A DNA stretch of 34,260 nt from Streptomyces cavernae (GTDB lineage: Bacteria; Actinomycetota; Actinomycetes; Streptomycetales; Streptomycetaceae), in contig NZ_RPDJ01000063.1 of assembly GCF_004023625.1 (NCBI RefSeq), positions 1-34,260 on the forward strand, in the 5' to 3' direction. The first letter of the stretch is position 1; each line of letters begins with the position of its first letter. The translations under genes and the position numbers were made by a program. Shown piece by piece: positions 9,562 through 17,083 of the stretch. Below the pieces are notes generated by a model. The model worked only from the letters and a program-made list of their open reading frames with translations, searched no databases and had not been told where the DNA came from.

Positions 9562-9594
9562 CTGACTCGAGACCGAGTCGAGACCGAGTCGAGG
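9562..9594. repeat. Short 11-bp direct repeats
   Basis: The unit GACCGAGTCGA occurs twice in tandem at 9571-9592, preceded by a degenerate partial copy. Eleven-base spacing puts copies on the same helix face, as in direct-repeat operators, but no neighbouring gene start makes this clear. Confidence 0.5.
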
Positions 9595-9683
9595 CCTGAT
9601 AAATAGCGGAGCCCGAACGTCAATTTGTGACCACTTTTCGTAGAACTTGTTGCCGCTTCAAACATTCGGGCGCTCGGCCCCGT

Positions 9684-9699
9684 GTCGGGAATTCCCTCA
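9684..9699. promoter_or_regulatory. Palindrome resembling a PimM-type operator
   Basis: The core GGGAATTCCC is a perfect 10-bp palindrome, and the 16 bases around it match CTVGGGAWWTCCCBAG at 13 positions. It lies in the gene-poor stretch with no clear target gene, so its role is uncertain. A weaker relative with GGGAATTCC lies at 10541-10556. Confidence 0.25.
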
Positions 9700-11389
9700 C
9701 AGGGGACGAGCCGCACACCCACCCCCACCTGCGCTTCCTCCCTCCCGCACCGGCCAGCAGCAACCGCCGGGAACGGACCTGACGCCGCGACAGCCCGACC
9801 GTCAACCCGAGCCGAGTCCGCCGAAGCCCCGCCGCGCCGCCCACCGATGCCGGCGCCCTCGGTGCTCCCGGCGCTCCCCGTGCTCGTCCACCGCGGCAGG
9901 ACCGACGGTGCGGCACTGGAACACCCCAGGGACGGGGCGCGCGAACCCGCCTCGAGGCGGCATGCGCGCACGGCCTTCACGCGACCGACCCTCACAGCCC
10001 GGGCCCCCGGCCCACGCCGACGGGAGCGCCCCGCTGCGCCGCCCGGCGTGCTTCCACCGCCGCGCCACGCGCTCGTGCGGCGGGCGTACACACGACGCGC
10101 GCTACGAGCGGTACCCCCGGGGACCGCGCCCCGTTCGCGGCGGCTCGAGCCGGACCGGCTCCGCTCCGAGGACGGGCCCGCCCGGCCCGGAAGACCTGTC
10201 GCCGCGTCTGCTCACCCGCATTCGTCGCCGCCACATACGACCGGACGAATGCCGTTCCCTTACGATGCGGCAGCCGACGCAGCGGATTTTCTCGCGTTTC
10301 GAACGGACAGGCCACGGAAATCCAGCACGGGAACGATCGCCGCATCCGGCCGAAGCGCACACAAGAGAAATCGTCCCGCTTATGACTCGGCACTCACCGA
10401 TGAGCAGAGCACACGTGAAGATAAAGAGCAGACACCACATCACAGAATTCTCCGCGGGCGTACATCCGAGAAATTTCGCACGAATCCCGAGCGCAGACCG
10501 TTTCTCTGCCCGGCCTCTCGTTGCTGTCTTCCGTTGTCCGTAAGGGAATTCCTGCCCGCACCACGTCGGCACCCACCGCCGTTCGCCGGAACTGGGTGTT
10601 CCGCGAGCCGGTTCTGGGTGAACGGCGGTGGCACAGGAGGTGCAGCAAGCATCGGCGGGTCCACCGCCGGCCCGGGGCCTAGCGGAGGACCCGCCCGGCC
10701 GGCGGCGCCTCGGGGAACTTTTGCGTTCACAAAGCCAGGCCGTCCCACGCCGGGCGACAGCCGGGGACGATGCACAGGTCCGAGCCTGCGCCCAGGAAGC
10801 CGACTGCCGCGAGGCGGGGACCGGGGCGCCCTCGCCGGGAGAAGCCTGCGGTTCGGGTGCCACACCGGCCGTCTGAACCGCCCCGCGGCTGCGGGCCGGC
10901 ATCCACTAGACCGGCTGCCTGATACAGCGGGTGGCCCGGCCGCGAAGCCTGCCGCCGCGCCCGCCAACGCCGCGCCGCACAGCGGCCGGGGCGACCGCGC
11001 CTCCGGCCGATCGCCTCAGAAGCGCGCCGCCGGGCCGCGACGCCGCGACGCGCGAGGCCCCAACAGCAGCATCCATTGCCCTGGTGCGGGCCGGGGAACG
11101 CCCTGCGGCGGCCTGCCCACAGCCGGCCGTCGCAGCCGCATGTCACACGGGTGGTCAGGCCTGCGCCGAAGGCGGCACTGGATGCTGTGCCGCTGCCTCC
11201 GGCGCCCTGGAGCCTGCCCACGAGCGAGGCGAGCGGGAGGGGGGTGACGGTCAGGAGCCGGACGAAGTCACCGTCGACAGTCTCCTGACGGGCCGGCGGA
11301 ACGCCCACCGGGAATCGCCGCGCGGATCATGCCGTGCGGCATCCTGGGCCGCCCGCACGGCCCGTGGAACCACCTCGGCCCTGCACGGT

Positions 11390-11424
11390 GGGGCGGGCCG
11401 CCGACGTCCGCGGCGGCCCGCCCC
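11390..11424. terminator. Strong G+C hairpin
   Basis: Perfect 13-bp arms at 11390-11402 and 11412-11424 surround a 9-nt loop. There is no T-run on either side. It lies beyond the terminator of the small secreted peptide gene and could be a second, back-up terminator or a structured RNA element. Confidence 0.45.
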
Positions 11425-11484
11425 GCCGCGCAGGGCCGGCTGTGAAGACTGAAACAGGAGCAATGCTCAGGTTGCTGCATGCCG

Positions 11485-11516
11485 ACGGGCGGATCGGGAA
11501 GCCCCGATCCGCCCGT
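11485..11516 (-). terminator. Rho-independent-type terminator of the small peptide gene
   Basis: Arms of 14 bp at 11485-11498 and 11503-11516 pair perfectly around a 4-nt loop. The hairpin begins 15 bp after the stop codon of the minus-strand peptide gene. A T-run is missing, as is usual in Streptomyces. Confidence 0.75.
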
Positions 11517-11531
11517 GTCACAGCCGATTCA

Positions 11532-11708
11532 TCAGCCCCACTGGTCGTCCATCGGGGCGGCCGACGGCGCGGAATGAGCCGGTACCGACGTCGCAGCGAC
11601 CTGGTCGTGCGCAATGGCGGGAGCCGTAATGCCGCCTCCGAGCAGACCGATGAATCCCGCAGAGGTCAGAAGTCCAGCCGCAGCGATGCGCAGTGCAAGC
11701 TTCCTCAT
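11532..11708 (-). CDS. Small secreted peptide, 58 residues
   Basis: The protein starts MRKLALRIAAAGLL, a classic signal peptide with a basic start and a hydrophobic core, with a probable cleavage site after APAIA near residue 32. The mature part would be only about 25 residues, rich in Ala, Ser, Pro and Val, ending in PMDDQWG. A longer frame reaches 11840, but the ATG at 11708 has a GGGGG ribosome site and starts the signal peptide. A perfect terminator hairpin lies just downstream, which supports real expression. It is divergent from the LuxR-type regulator with about 170 bp between them. I do not recognise the family. It lacks cysteines, so it is not an obvious disulfide or lanthipeptide precursor. 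A role as an exported signal is speculation. Confidence 0.6.
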   Translation of the reverse strand: MRKLALRIAAAGLLTSAGFIGLLGGGITAPAIAHDQVAATSVPAHSAPSAAPMDDQWG

Positions 11709-11876
11709 AGCTACCCCCAGTTTCGACAGTTGGCCGGTCGGCACCAACACTCCCGCACCGAGGCTTTCTCCCAAAGCCTTTCCTGGTGTCGTAAAGTTGC
11801 CTGACAAGAAGTTCCGTCGCACGGGAATGCGAGCCTCCAATTGTCTGAAAGCTCTCTCCCGGCAGGCGATTTAGCC

Positions 11877-12860
11877 ATGCTGGATGACGCAGAGGCGAAG
11901 GCGTACCGCAATGCGGTGCTGCTGGGCCGCTTTGTCCGCGAGGAGACGGCGACCGCCCTCGGCGTCTCCCTCGAAAAGGCGGCAGAAGTCGAGCAGCGCC
12001 TGACGGCGCTCAGCCTGCTGCGTCCCATGCCCGGTGAGCCGGATCTGCTGGTACCGGTGAGCCCCGACACCGCGGTGGCCGATCTGGTGGGGCCGACCGA
12101 GAGTCACATCCGGGACCTGCAGCGGGAGGTCAAGGAGATCCGCGACCAGATGGGCGCGCTGCGCACGGTCTACTTCGAGAGCCGTCAGCAGCGCAACCAG
12201 GCCGAGGCCTTCGACGTGATCAGCGACATCGACGCGTTGCAGGCCGTGCTGGACGAGCAGGGAGAGCGCTGTCGCACCGAGATGCTCACCGCCCAGCCCG
12301 GTGGCGCCCGCCCCTCCAGCCTCCTGGCCCATGCCCGGCCCAAGACCCTGGAGCGGCTCGGGCGCGGGGTGCGGATCCGCCACCTTTACCAGCACACCGC
12401 GCGCAGCGACCTCGCGACCACCTCCTACGTGCGCGCGGTGACCGAGCACGGAGCGGAGGTACGCACCACCGACGAGCTGATCGACCGGATCGTCATCTAC
12501 GACCGGGAGGTGGCCTTCCTGCCCGAACAGCACGTGGACGGCCGGGCCCCCGGGGCGGTGGTGGTGCGCGAGCCGACCCTGGTGGCGTTCATCTGCCGGA
12601 TCTACGAGCATCTGTGGGCCGGGGCCACCCAGTTCGTCCCCGGGGCCGAGGACACCGCCGAGGTCACCGACGACCTGAAACGGTCGATCATCAAGCTGAT
12701 GGCGCAGGGGTACAAGGACGAACTCGTGGCCCGCCGGCTGGGCATGTCGGTGCGCACCTGCCGCCGCTACATCTCCCAGATCATGCTGAGCGTCGACGCC
12801 ACCAGCCGTTTCCAGGCCGGTGTGCACATCGCGCTGACGGGGTTGGAGGACCTCCCGTAG
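11877..12860 (+). CDS. LuxR-type transcriptional regulator with TrmB-like N-terminal part
   Basis: The C terminus (about residues 265-320) is a LuxR-type helix-turn-helix with LMAQGYKDELVARRLGMS followed by VRTCRRYISQIM. The N-terminal 60 residues resemble a winged-helix TrmB-like fold, followed by a charged helical linker (residues 70-120). The middle part holds a sensor-like region with RRGVRIRHLYQH-type phrasing common in Streptomyces stand-alone LuxR regulators. No receiver or PAS domain is present. I chose the ATG at 11877, with GGCAGG upstream; a TTG at 11841 would add 12 residues. It probably controls genes nearby: the AfsA-like gene 212 bp downstream or the divergent secreted peptide gene. 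The 3' end, including the stop codon, forms the first unit of a 29-bp tandem repeat. Confidence 0.82.
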   Translation: MLDDAEAKAYRNAVLLGRFVREETATALGVSLEKAAEVEQRLTALSLLRPMPGEPDLLVPVSPDTAVADLVGPTESHIRDLQREVKEIRDQMGALRTVYFESRQQRNQAEAFDVISDIDALQAVLDEQGERCRTEMLTAQPGGARPSSLLAHARPKTLERLGRGVRIRHLYQHTARSDLATTSYVRAVTEHGAEVRTTDELIDRIVIYDREVAFLPEQHVDGRAPGAVVVREPTLVAFICRIYEHLWAGATQFVPGAEDTAEVTDDLKRSIIKLMAQGYKDELVARRLGMSVRTCRRYISQIMLSVDATSRFQAGVHIALTGLEDLP

Positions 12861-12954
12861 GGCCCGGCCTGGGGCGCGACCTCCCGTAGAGGCCGACCTG
12901 GAACCCGACCTCCCGCAGCGGCCGACCTGGAACCCGACCTCCCGTAGGGCCCGG
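12851..12954. repeat. 29-bp tandem repeat, about 3.6 copies
   Basis: Units start at 12851, 12880, 12909 and 12938 (the last is 17 bp). Each begins CCTCCCGTAG or a one-base variant. The first unit contains the last codons and TAG stop of the LuxR-type gene, so the array grew by duplication of the gene's own 3' end. Confidence 0.85.
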
Positions 12955-13072
12955 TACTCCATGCCAGGCAACAAGCTGTCACGGTGCGGGCATAGCCCTG
13001 CCACCCCCGTCCGCGGGAGCCTGGTACGGCTCAGTCCCACCGAACCAGGACACCGCCGAGAAGGGTCAGCCG

Positions 13073-14071
13073 TTGGAGACTTCCCGGACCGCGCCGGCGG
13101 GGCACCGACACGGAAGCCGCCATCTGGTGCACCGGCCGCGACACTTCGGCCCGCAGGTGCCGGACAGCGCCGACGACCGGATGCAGGAGTTCGTACTCAC
13201 CGGTGAACTTCCCACCGCTCACCCGCTGTTCAACGACGGCCATGACCGTTTCCACGACATGCAGGCGGCCATGGCCATGGTCCGCCACGTCAGCGGGGGA
13301 ATCGGCCAGGCCCACTTCGGCGTCGCGGCCGACCGTGTGGCGATCTTCTACCGGTTCGGTCTGGAGACCGGCGACGTGGGCGCCTGGCGCCGCCACTCGG
13401 GCCCCGGCACGCTGACGGCGACCCTGCGGGTACGGCCCGACAAGGTGATCTCCGGCATCCCGCGGGCCCTGGAGTTCGACACACACCTGGAGATCGACGG
13501 CGTCGCGGCGGGCACGGGGTCGGCGAACCTGCTCTTCCTCGCCCCGATGGCACACCGCAGCCATCGCGAGCACTCCCGGCACAGCGCCCTCGCGGCGGCC
13601 GGACAACAGCACCCCGGGGCCGGGGGCGAAGACACCCCGGAAGGGGCGCCGGGGCCCGCCCCGTCGGAAGTGGGGCGGGCCAGTGCCGCCAACGTCCTGC
13701 TGCGGTCCCCGGTGACCGTCAACGAACACCGGCTGTCCGCGGCGGTGGCTCCGCCCGACACCTGGCCGACGGCGCTCACACGGCAGGACGGGACGCCGTC
13801 GTCCGTGCTGCTGCTCGAAGTTCTGCGTCAGACGGCGCTGCTGACCGCCCACCGGCTCCACGGCCTGGACCCGCGGCACAGTTCGCCCATCGCGCTGCAC
13901 ACGCACTTCCGGGGCCACGCCGAGCCCGACCTGCCCCTGCGGTGTGTCGCGGTGGCACAGGCGGCCCGGCAGGACACGGTGGGGCGGCCGCTGGTCACAC
14001 TGACCCTGGCCCTGACGCAGGCCGGGCGCGCGGTGACGGAGGCGACGGTGTCAGTTGTGGAGGATCTGTGA
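13073..14071 (+). CDS. AfsA-like hotdog-fold protein
   Basis: This 332-residue protein has the duplicated hotdog layout of AfsA. The first repeat (about residues 17-160) carries LVHR, LPTAHPLFND, the MAMVRHVSGGIGQAHFGV stretch and YRFGLE; the second (about 205-330) carries NEHRLSAAV and SSVLLLEVLRQTALLTAHR. AfsA joins a beta-ketoacyl thioester to dihydroxyacetone phosphate to make gamma-butyrolactone signals, so this protein may make an autoregulator for the cluster. Other AfsA-like proteins in polyketide clusters have unproven roles. The start is a TTG with GAGAAGGG upstream, and no ATG or GTG precedes the first conserved motif. Its 3' end overlaps the convergent phosphopantetheinyl transferase gene by 21 bp. 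No butyrolactone receptor (ArpA type) is in the window. Confidence 0.82.
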   Translation: METSRTAPAGHRHGSRHLVHRPRHFGPQVPDSADDRMQEFVLTGELPTAHPLFNDGHDRFHDMQAAMAMVRHVSGGIGQAHFGVAADRVAIFYRFGLETGDVGAWRRHSGPGTLTATLRVRPDKVISGIPRALEFDTHLEIDGVAAGTGSANLLFLAPMAHRSHREHSRHSALAAAGQQHPGAGGEDTPEGAPGPAPSEVGRASAANVLLRSPVTVNEHRLSAAVAPPDTWPTALTRQDGTPSSVLLLEVLRQTALLTAHRLHGLDPRHSSPIALHTHFRGHAEPDLPLRCVAVAQAARQDTVGRPLVTLTLALTQAGRAVTEATVSVVEDL

Positions 14072-14911
14072 CCACTCTCCCCGCTCGGCGTCCAGCGCCG
14101 CCTGAACGGCCGCGACGGCCTCCGCGTCGAGCATCGTGGTGATGGCCGTGTCCAGGGTGCGGCCCATTCCGGCGTCGTAGACCGCGATGCTGACGACGAA
14201 CGCGGTCCCGCCGCTGTCCAGGGCGAGGGTGCGCAGCGTCCACTCGTCGCCCGCTCCCGCCGTCCCGTCCGGCCGGTTGAGCTGGACCCGGCGGTCCTCC
14301 GGGCCGAAGCCGAACTCGTTGAAGCGGAACTGCATGCCCTGGCCGATCGCTTTGCTGTAGGCCTCCTTGAGCGTCCACAGCCGTACCAGGCTCGGGTTGC
14401 GTTCCGGCTCCGGCAGTTCCGACAGCATCCGCCGCTCGTGCGGTGTGCAGATGAGCCGGGCGAGGCCGCGGCCGTAGATGCTGCGGTCCGCGCGTTCGGC
14501 GTCCACTCCGATCAGCCCGCGGCTGGTCAGCCCGACCAGCAGCAGGTCGTCGGTGTGGCTGAGACTGATGTCGATCTGGTCGCAGCCGCGCAGGTACGGC
14601 CGTCCGGTCGGACCGTAGGCCAGTTCCAGGTCGATCGCCTCGGCCCGCAGCGCGGCCGCGGCCGCGTGTTTGAGCAGCCGCCGGGAGGCCGCGTACCGGC
14701 CGCGGATGTCGGGGTGCCCGATCGCGCGGTAACGCGACCAGTCGCGGCCCAGCACCGCCCGTAGCGCGGGGCCGTCCGGAGCCCGCGGACGCCAGTCGGC
14801 GAGCCGGCCGTGGACCACCGCCGTGCCGTACCGCCGCAGGTCCTCGCGGACCGCGGCCCAGTCGCTGTCCTCCGCGGTGACACCGATCAGGTCCCCGCCT
14901 GCCGCGTTCAT
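14051..14911 (-). CDS. Sfp-type 4'-phosphopantetheinyl transferase
   Basis: This 286-residue enzyme moves the phosphopantetheine arm of CoA onto carrier proteins, turning apo-ACPs into working holo forms. The two signature motifs are clear: IGVDAERA (metal-binding Asp and Glu region, about residue 135) and WTLKEAYSKAIGQGM (about residue 180). It is the last gene of the eight-gene minus-strand operon and its ATG overlaps the ACP stop codon (ATGA). Likely targets are the two stand-alone ACPs and the PKS-borne ACP of the same operon, and perhaps the modular PKS. Its end overlaps the convergent AfsA-like gene. Confidence 0.93.
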   Translation of the reverse strand: MNAAGGDLIGVTAEDSDWAAVREDLRRYGTAVVHGRLADWRPRAPDGPALRAVLGRDWSRYRAIGHPDIRGRYAASRRLLKHAAAAALRAEAIDLELAYGPTGRPYLRGCDQIDISLSHTDDLLLVGLTSRGLIGVDAERADRSIYGRGLARLICTPHERRMLSELPEPERNPSLVRLWTLKEAYSKAIGQGMQFRFNEFGFGPEDRRVQLNRPDGTAGAGDEWTLRTLALDSGGTAFVVSIAVYDAGMGRTLDTAITTMLDAEAVAAVQAALDAERGEWSQILHN

Positions 14912-15165
14912 CGGGTTTCCGTCCCGTCGGTCGTGAGCAATGAGTGGATCTCGCGCATGCTGCGGGCCTGGAGCACGCGGCGGACGGGGACGCTGCGGCC
15001 CGTCTCGCGTTCCAGGAGCATCACCAGGCGGAGCAGATGCACCGAATCCCAGTCGGGCAGGAGGTCGAAGTCCGCCGCGAGTTGTTCCTCGGTCAGGTCC
15101 ATGCCGAGACCGTCACGCACCATCGCGAGGAAGCCGGCGAGGTCGAGCATGCCGTCACGGCTCAT
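14908..15165 (-). CDS. Acyl carrier protein, FkbH-associated
   Basis: This 85-residue free-standing ACP has the attachment serine in LPDWDSVHLLRL (about residue 42). Its start overlaps the FkbH gene end by 11 bp. ACPs encoded directly with FkbH-type proteins carry the glyceryl unit drawn from 1,3-bisphosphoglycerate. The motif DWDSV differs from the GADSV of the other stand-alone ACP in the operon, so the two are probably separate, dedicated carriers. Confidence 0.92.
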   Translation of the reverse strand: MSRDGMLDLAGFLAMVRDGLGMDLTEEQLAADFDLLPDWDSVHLLRLVMLLERETGRSVPVRRVLQARSMREIHSLLTTDGTETR

Positions 15166-17083
15166 CGGCGTCTCCTTCGAAGTCGGCCTCCACGGTCAGG
15201 TGACCGGGCGTGGCGGGGATGTCGTGCAGGTCGTGCCGGAAGAGCGTCTCTCCGCCGTAGTCCGCGGCGTCGTCCCCGCCGTGGGCCCCGGCGTCCGGGA
15301 CGAAGCCGAGCGAGGGGTAGAAGTCGCGCGACCGCCCGTTGCGGCGGGTGGGGCGATAGCGGGCACGGACGGCGGGCAGCCCGCGGTCCCGCGCGTGGGA
15401 CAGTACCGCGGTCAGGCAGCCGTGCTCGATGCCCCGGGCCAGCACCCGGCAGCTCAGGAGCATGTTGTCGATGTGCAGGCCGTCGGGGTCGTCACGGGCG
15501 AAGACCGCGCCCACCAGTCCGCTGTCGCCGTACCGGTCGCGTACCCGCACCGCCAGCGGGCGCCGGTGCGGACCGGAGATCCGCTCCGCCGGGACGCGCT
15601 CACCGGTGAGGTTGAACTGGTTGGTGCGCAAAGAGAGTTGGGACATCCGGGCGAGTTCGTGAGGCCGGGGCGGGGAGATGTGGACGACGATGCCGAGCTC
15701 GCGCAGGTACTCGTCGTGCGAGCCGGTCGTGTCGCGCAGCCGGACGCGGGCGGCGGCGGCACGGTACCGCCCGGTGCGGGCGCGGTCGTCGTCGGTCACG
15801 TGCGGCGTGTCGAACCAGCCGTCTGCCAGCAGCCGGGTGACGTGCCAGGCCGGTTCGGCGCCCAGCGGGACGACGGCGGTGTCCGGCAGACGGTGGCGTA
15901 TCAGGGCGCGTTCGGCGGCGCTGTCGTCGGCGAACACCAGGGCATCGGTGGCGAGGCCCAGTTGGCCGGCGATCGTCTCCAAGGCTGTGTCCTTGGGATC
16001 CCAGCCGGCCTGCACACTGACGAAGTCCTCCTCCCGCAACGTCATGTCCCGGTGGTGGTGCAGCACGTCGCGGACCGGGCCCGGGTCGTTCTTGCTGCTG
16101 ACGGCGAGCAGCACGCCCTGGGCGGCGAGTTGTCTGGCCACCCGCTGGACGGCGGCGTACGGCTCGCCCCGCAGGGTGGGCCCGCAGTCGATGCCGTCCG
16201 GTCCGTCCTCCCCCAGGACTCCGTCCCACAGGGTGTTGTCGAGGTCGAGTACGAGGCACTTCTTCGTCATGCCTCGCCGGGCGCGCAGCACGTGCACGGC
16301 CTCGCGGGCCAGCGCGGCGAAGACGGCCGGGCTGAAGGCGCTGCGGGTGTAGAGGGCCAGCCGGGCGTCGGTGGCGGGTCCTCTCGCGCCGACGAGCGGT
16401 TCGAGGTCGATGACCGCCAGGGCGGGATGGGTCACGGCCAGTCTCAGCAACCGGGCGTTGAACTCCCGCCACACCGCGCCGAGCAGGGCACGCTGCTGCT
16501 GGCCGACGATCTGGTGGGTGGCGCTGCGGGGCAGCGGCAGGGTGTTGAGCACCAGCGCCCCGGTGCCGTGCGCGCCGTGGGCGGCGGCTGCGGTCCGCAG
16601 GCGGTTCAGGAGCCGGGCGCAGGCTTGCTCGACGTCGGCGACCGTCCACGGCAGCGGAAGTTCCTCCAGGACGGCGTCGGCCCCGAGCACGCACAGGGTC
16701 AGCTCCGGACGGCAGCGGTTCAATTCGCTGTGCTCGTCCGTGAGATCGCGCAGGTAGGCGCCATGGTCCCCGGTCACGAGGCGGGCGAGCAGGCCGTGCC
16801 GGGCGAGTTCCGCCACCAGCGGGTCGGTGAGCTGGGCGGTGGTGGAGTGGCCGGTGACGGCCACGGTGACCGTGGGGGTGTGCGGGTGGTGGGCGAGGAC
16901 GTCCTCGGGTCGCAGTCGTGCCAACAGGCCGCCGCAGCGGGTGAGTTCCTCGCCTATCCGCTCCTCGGACAGGTCGGCCGCGTCCGTGACCCGGGCCAAC
17001 AGGGGGGCTACGTCGGGGTAGGCCGCGGCCAGCCGGCCGGTGCGGTGGAGGGTGCCCAGTTCGTCCAGGGCGGTGGCGGTCAT
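15155..17083 (-). CDS. FkbH-type glyceryl-ACP synthase (HAD superfamily)
   Basis: This 642-residue protein has the full-length FkbH layout: an N-terminal SGNH-like domain (about 1-250), a HAD phosphatase domain with CLVLDLDNTLWDG (DxDxT, near residue 280), and a C-terminal GNAT-like part starting with the family hallmark LSLRTNQFNLT (near 490). FkbH proteins take the glyceryl unit of 1,3-bisphosphoglycerate, remove the phosphate and load glyceryl onto an ACP. The product feeds either methoxymalonyl-ACP or tetronate formation. Here the neighbours are a KASIII and an ACP, and no FkbK-type dehydrogenase or O-methyltransferase is nearby, which favours a tetronate-like use. The ATG at 17083 overlaps the KASIII stop codon (ATGA); a longer frame to 17146 overlaps the KASIII gene. 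Confidence 0.93.
   Translation of the reverse strand: MTATALDELGTLHRTGRLAAAYPDVAPLLARVTDAADLSEERIGEELTRCGGLLARLRPEDVLAHHPHTPTVTVAVTGHSTTAQLTDPLVAELARHGLLARLVTGDHGAYLRDLTDEHSELNRCRPELTLCVLGADAVLEELPLPWTVADVEQACARLLNRLRTAAAAHGAHGTGALVLNTLPLPRSATHQIVGQQQRALLGAVWREFNARLLRLAVTHPALAVIDLEPLVGARGPATDARLALYTRSAFSPAVFAALAREAVHVLRARRGMTKKCLVLDLDNTLWDGVLGEDGPDGIDCGPTLRGEPYAAVQRVARQLAAQGVLLAVSSKNDPGPVRDVLHHHRDMTLREEDFVSVQAGWDPKDTALETIAGQLGLATDALVFADDSAAERALIRHRLPDTAVVPLGAEPAWHVTRLLADGWFDTPHVTDDDRARTGRYRAAAARVRLRDTTGSHDEYLRELGIVVHISPPRPHELARMSQLSLRTNQFNLTGERVPAERISGPHRRPLAVRVRDRYGDSGLVGAVFARDDPDGLHIDNMLLSCRVLARGIEHGCLTAVLSHARDRGLPAVRARYRPTRRNGRSRDFYPSLGFVPDAGAHGGDDAADYGGETLFRHDLHDIPATPGHLTVEADFEGDADEP

Larger units (their letters stand above)
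8868..11484. other. Long stretch with no convincing gene
   Basis: About 2.6 kb carries only open frames that are rich in Arg, Pro, Ala and Gly, lack recognisable motifs and look like frame shadows of G+C-rich DNA. The G+C content drops in parts (about 9500-9690 and 10240-10560), which is more like regulatory or decayed DNA. Small items inside are a direct repeat at 9571-9592, palindromic sites around 9684-9699 and 10541-10556, and a strong hairpin at 11390-11424. I see no tRNA or rRNA. It may be a decayed gene region or hold small RNAs I cannot recognise. Confidence 0.5.

Noticed and set aside
9682..11247. 521-residue open frame on the plus strand in the gene-poor stretch
   Set aside because: Low-complexity Arg/Pro/Ala-rich sequence, no motif, no ribosome site, and several equally long frames on the other strand.
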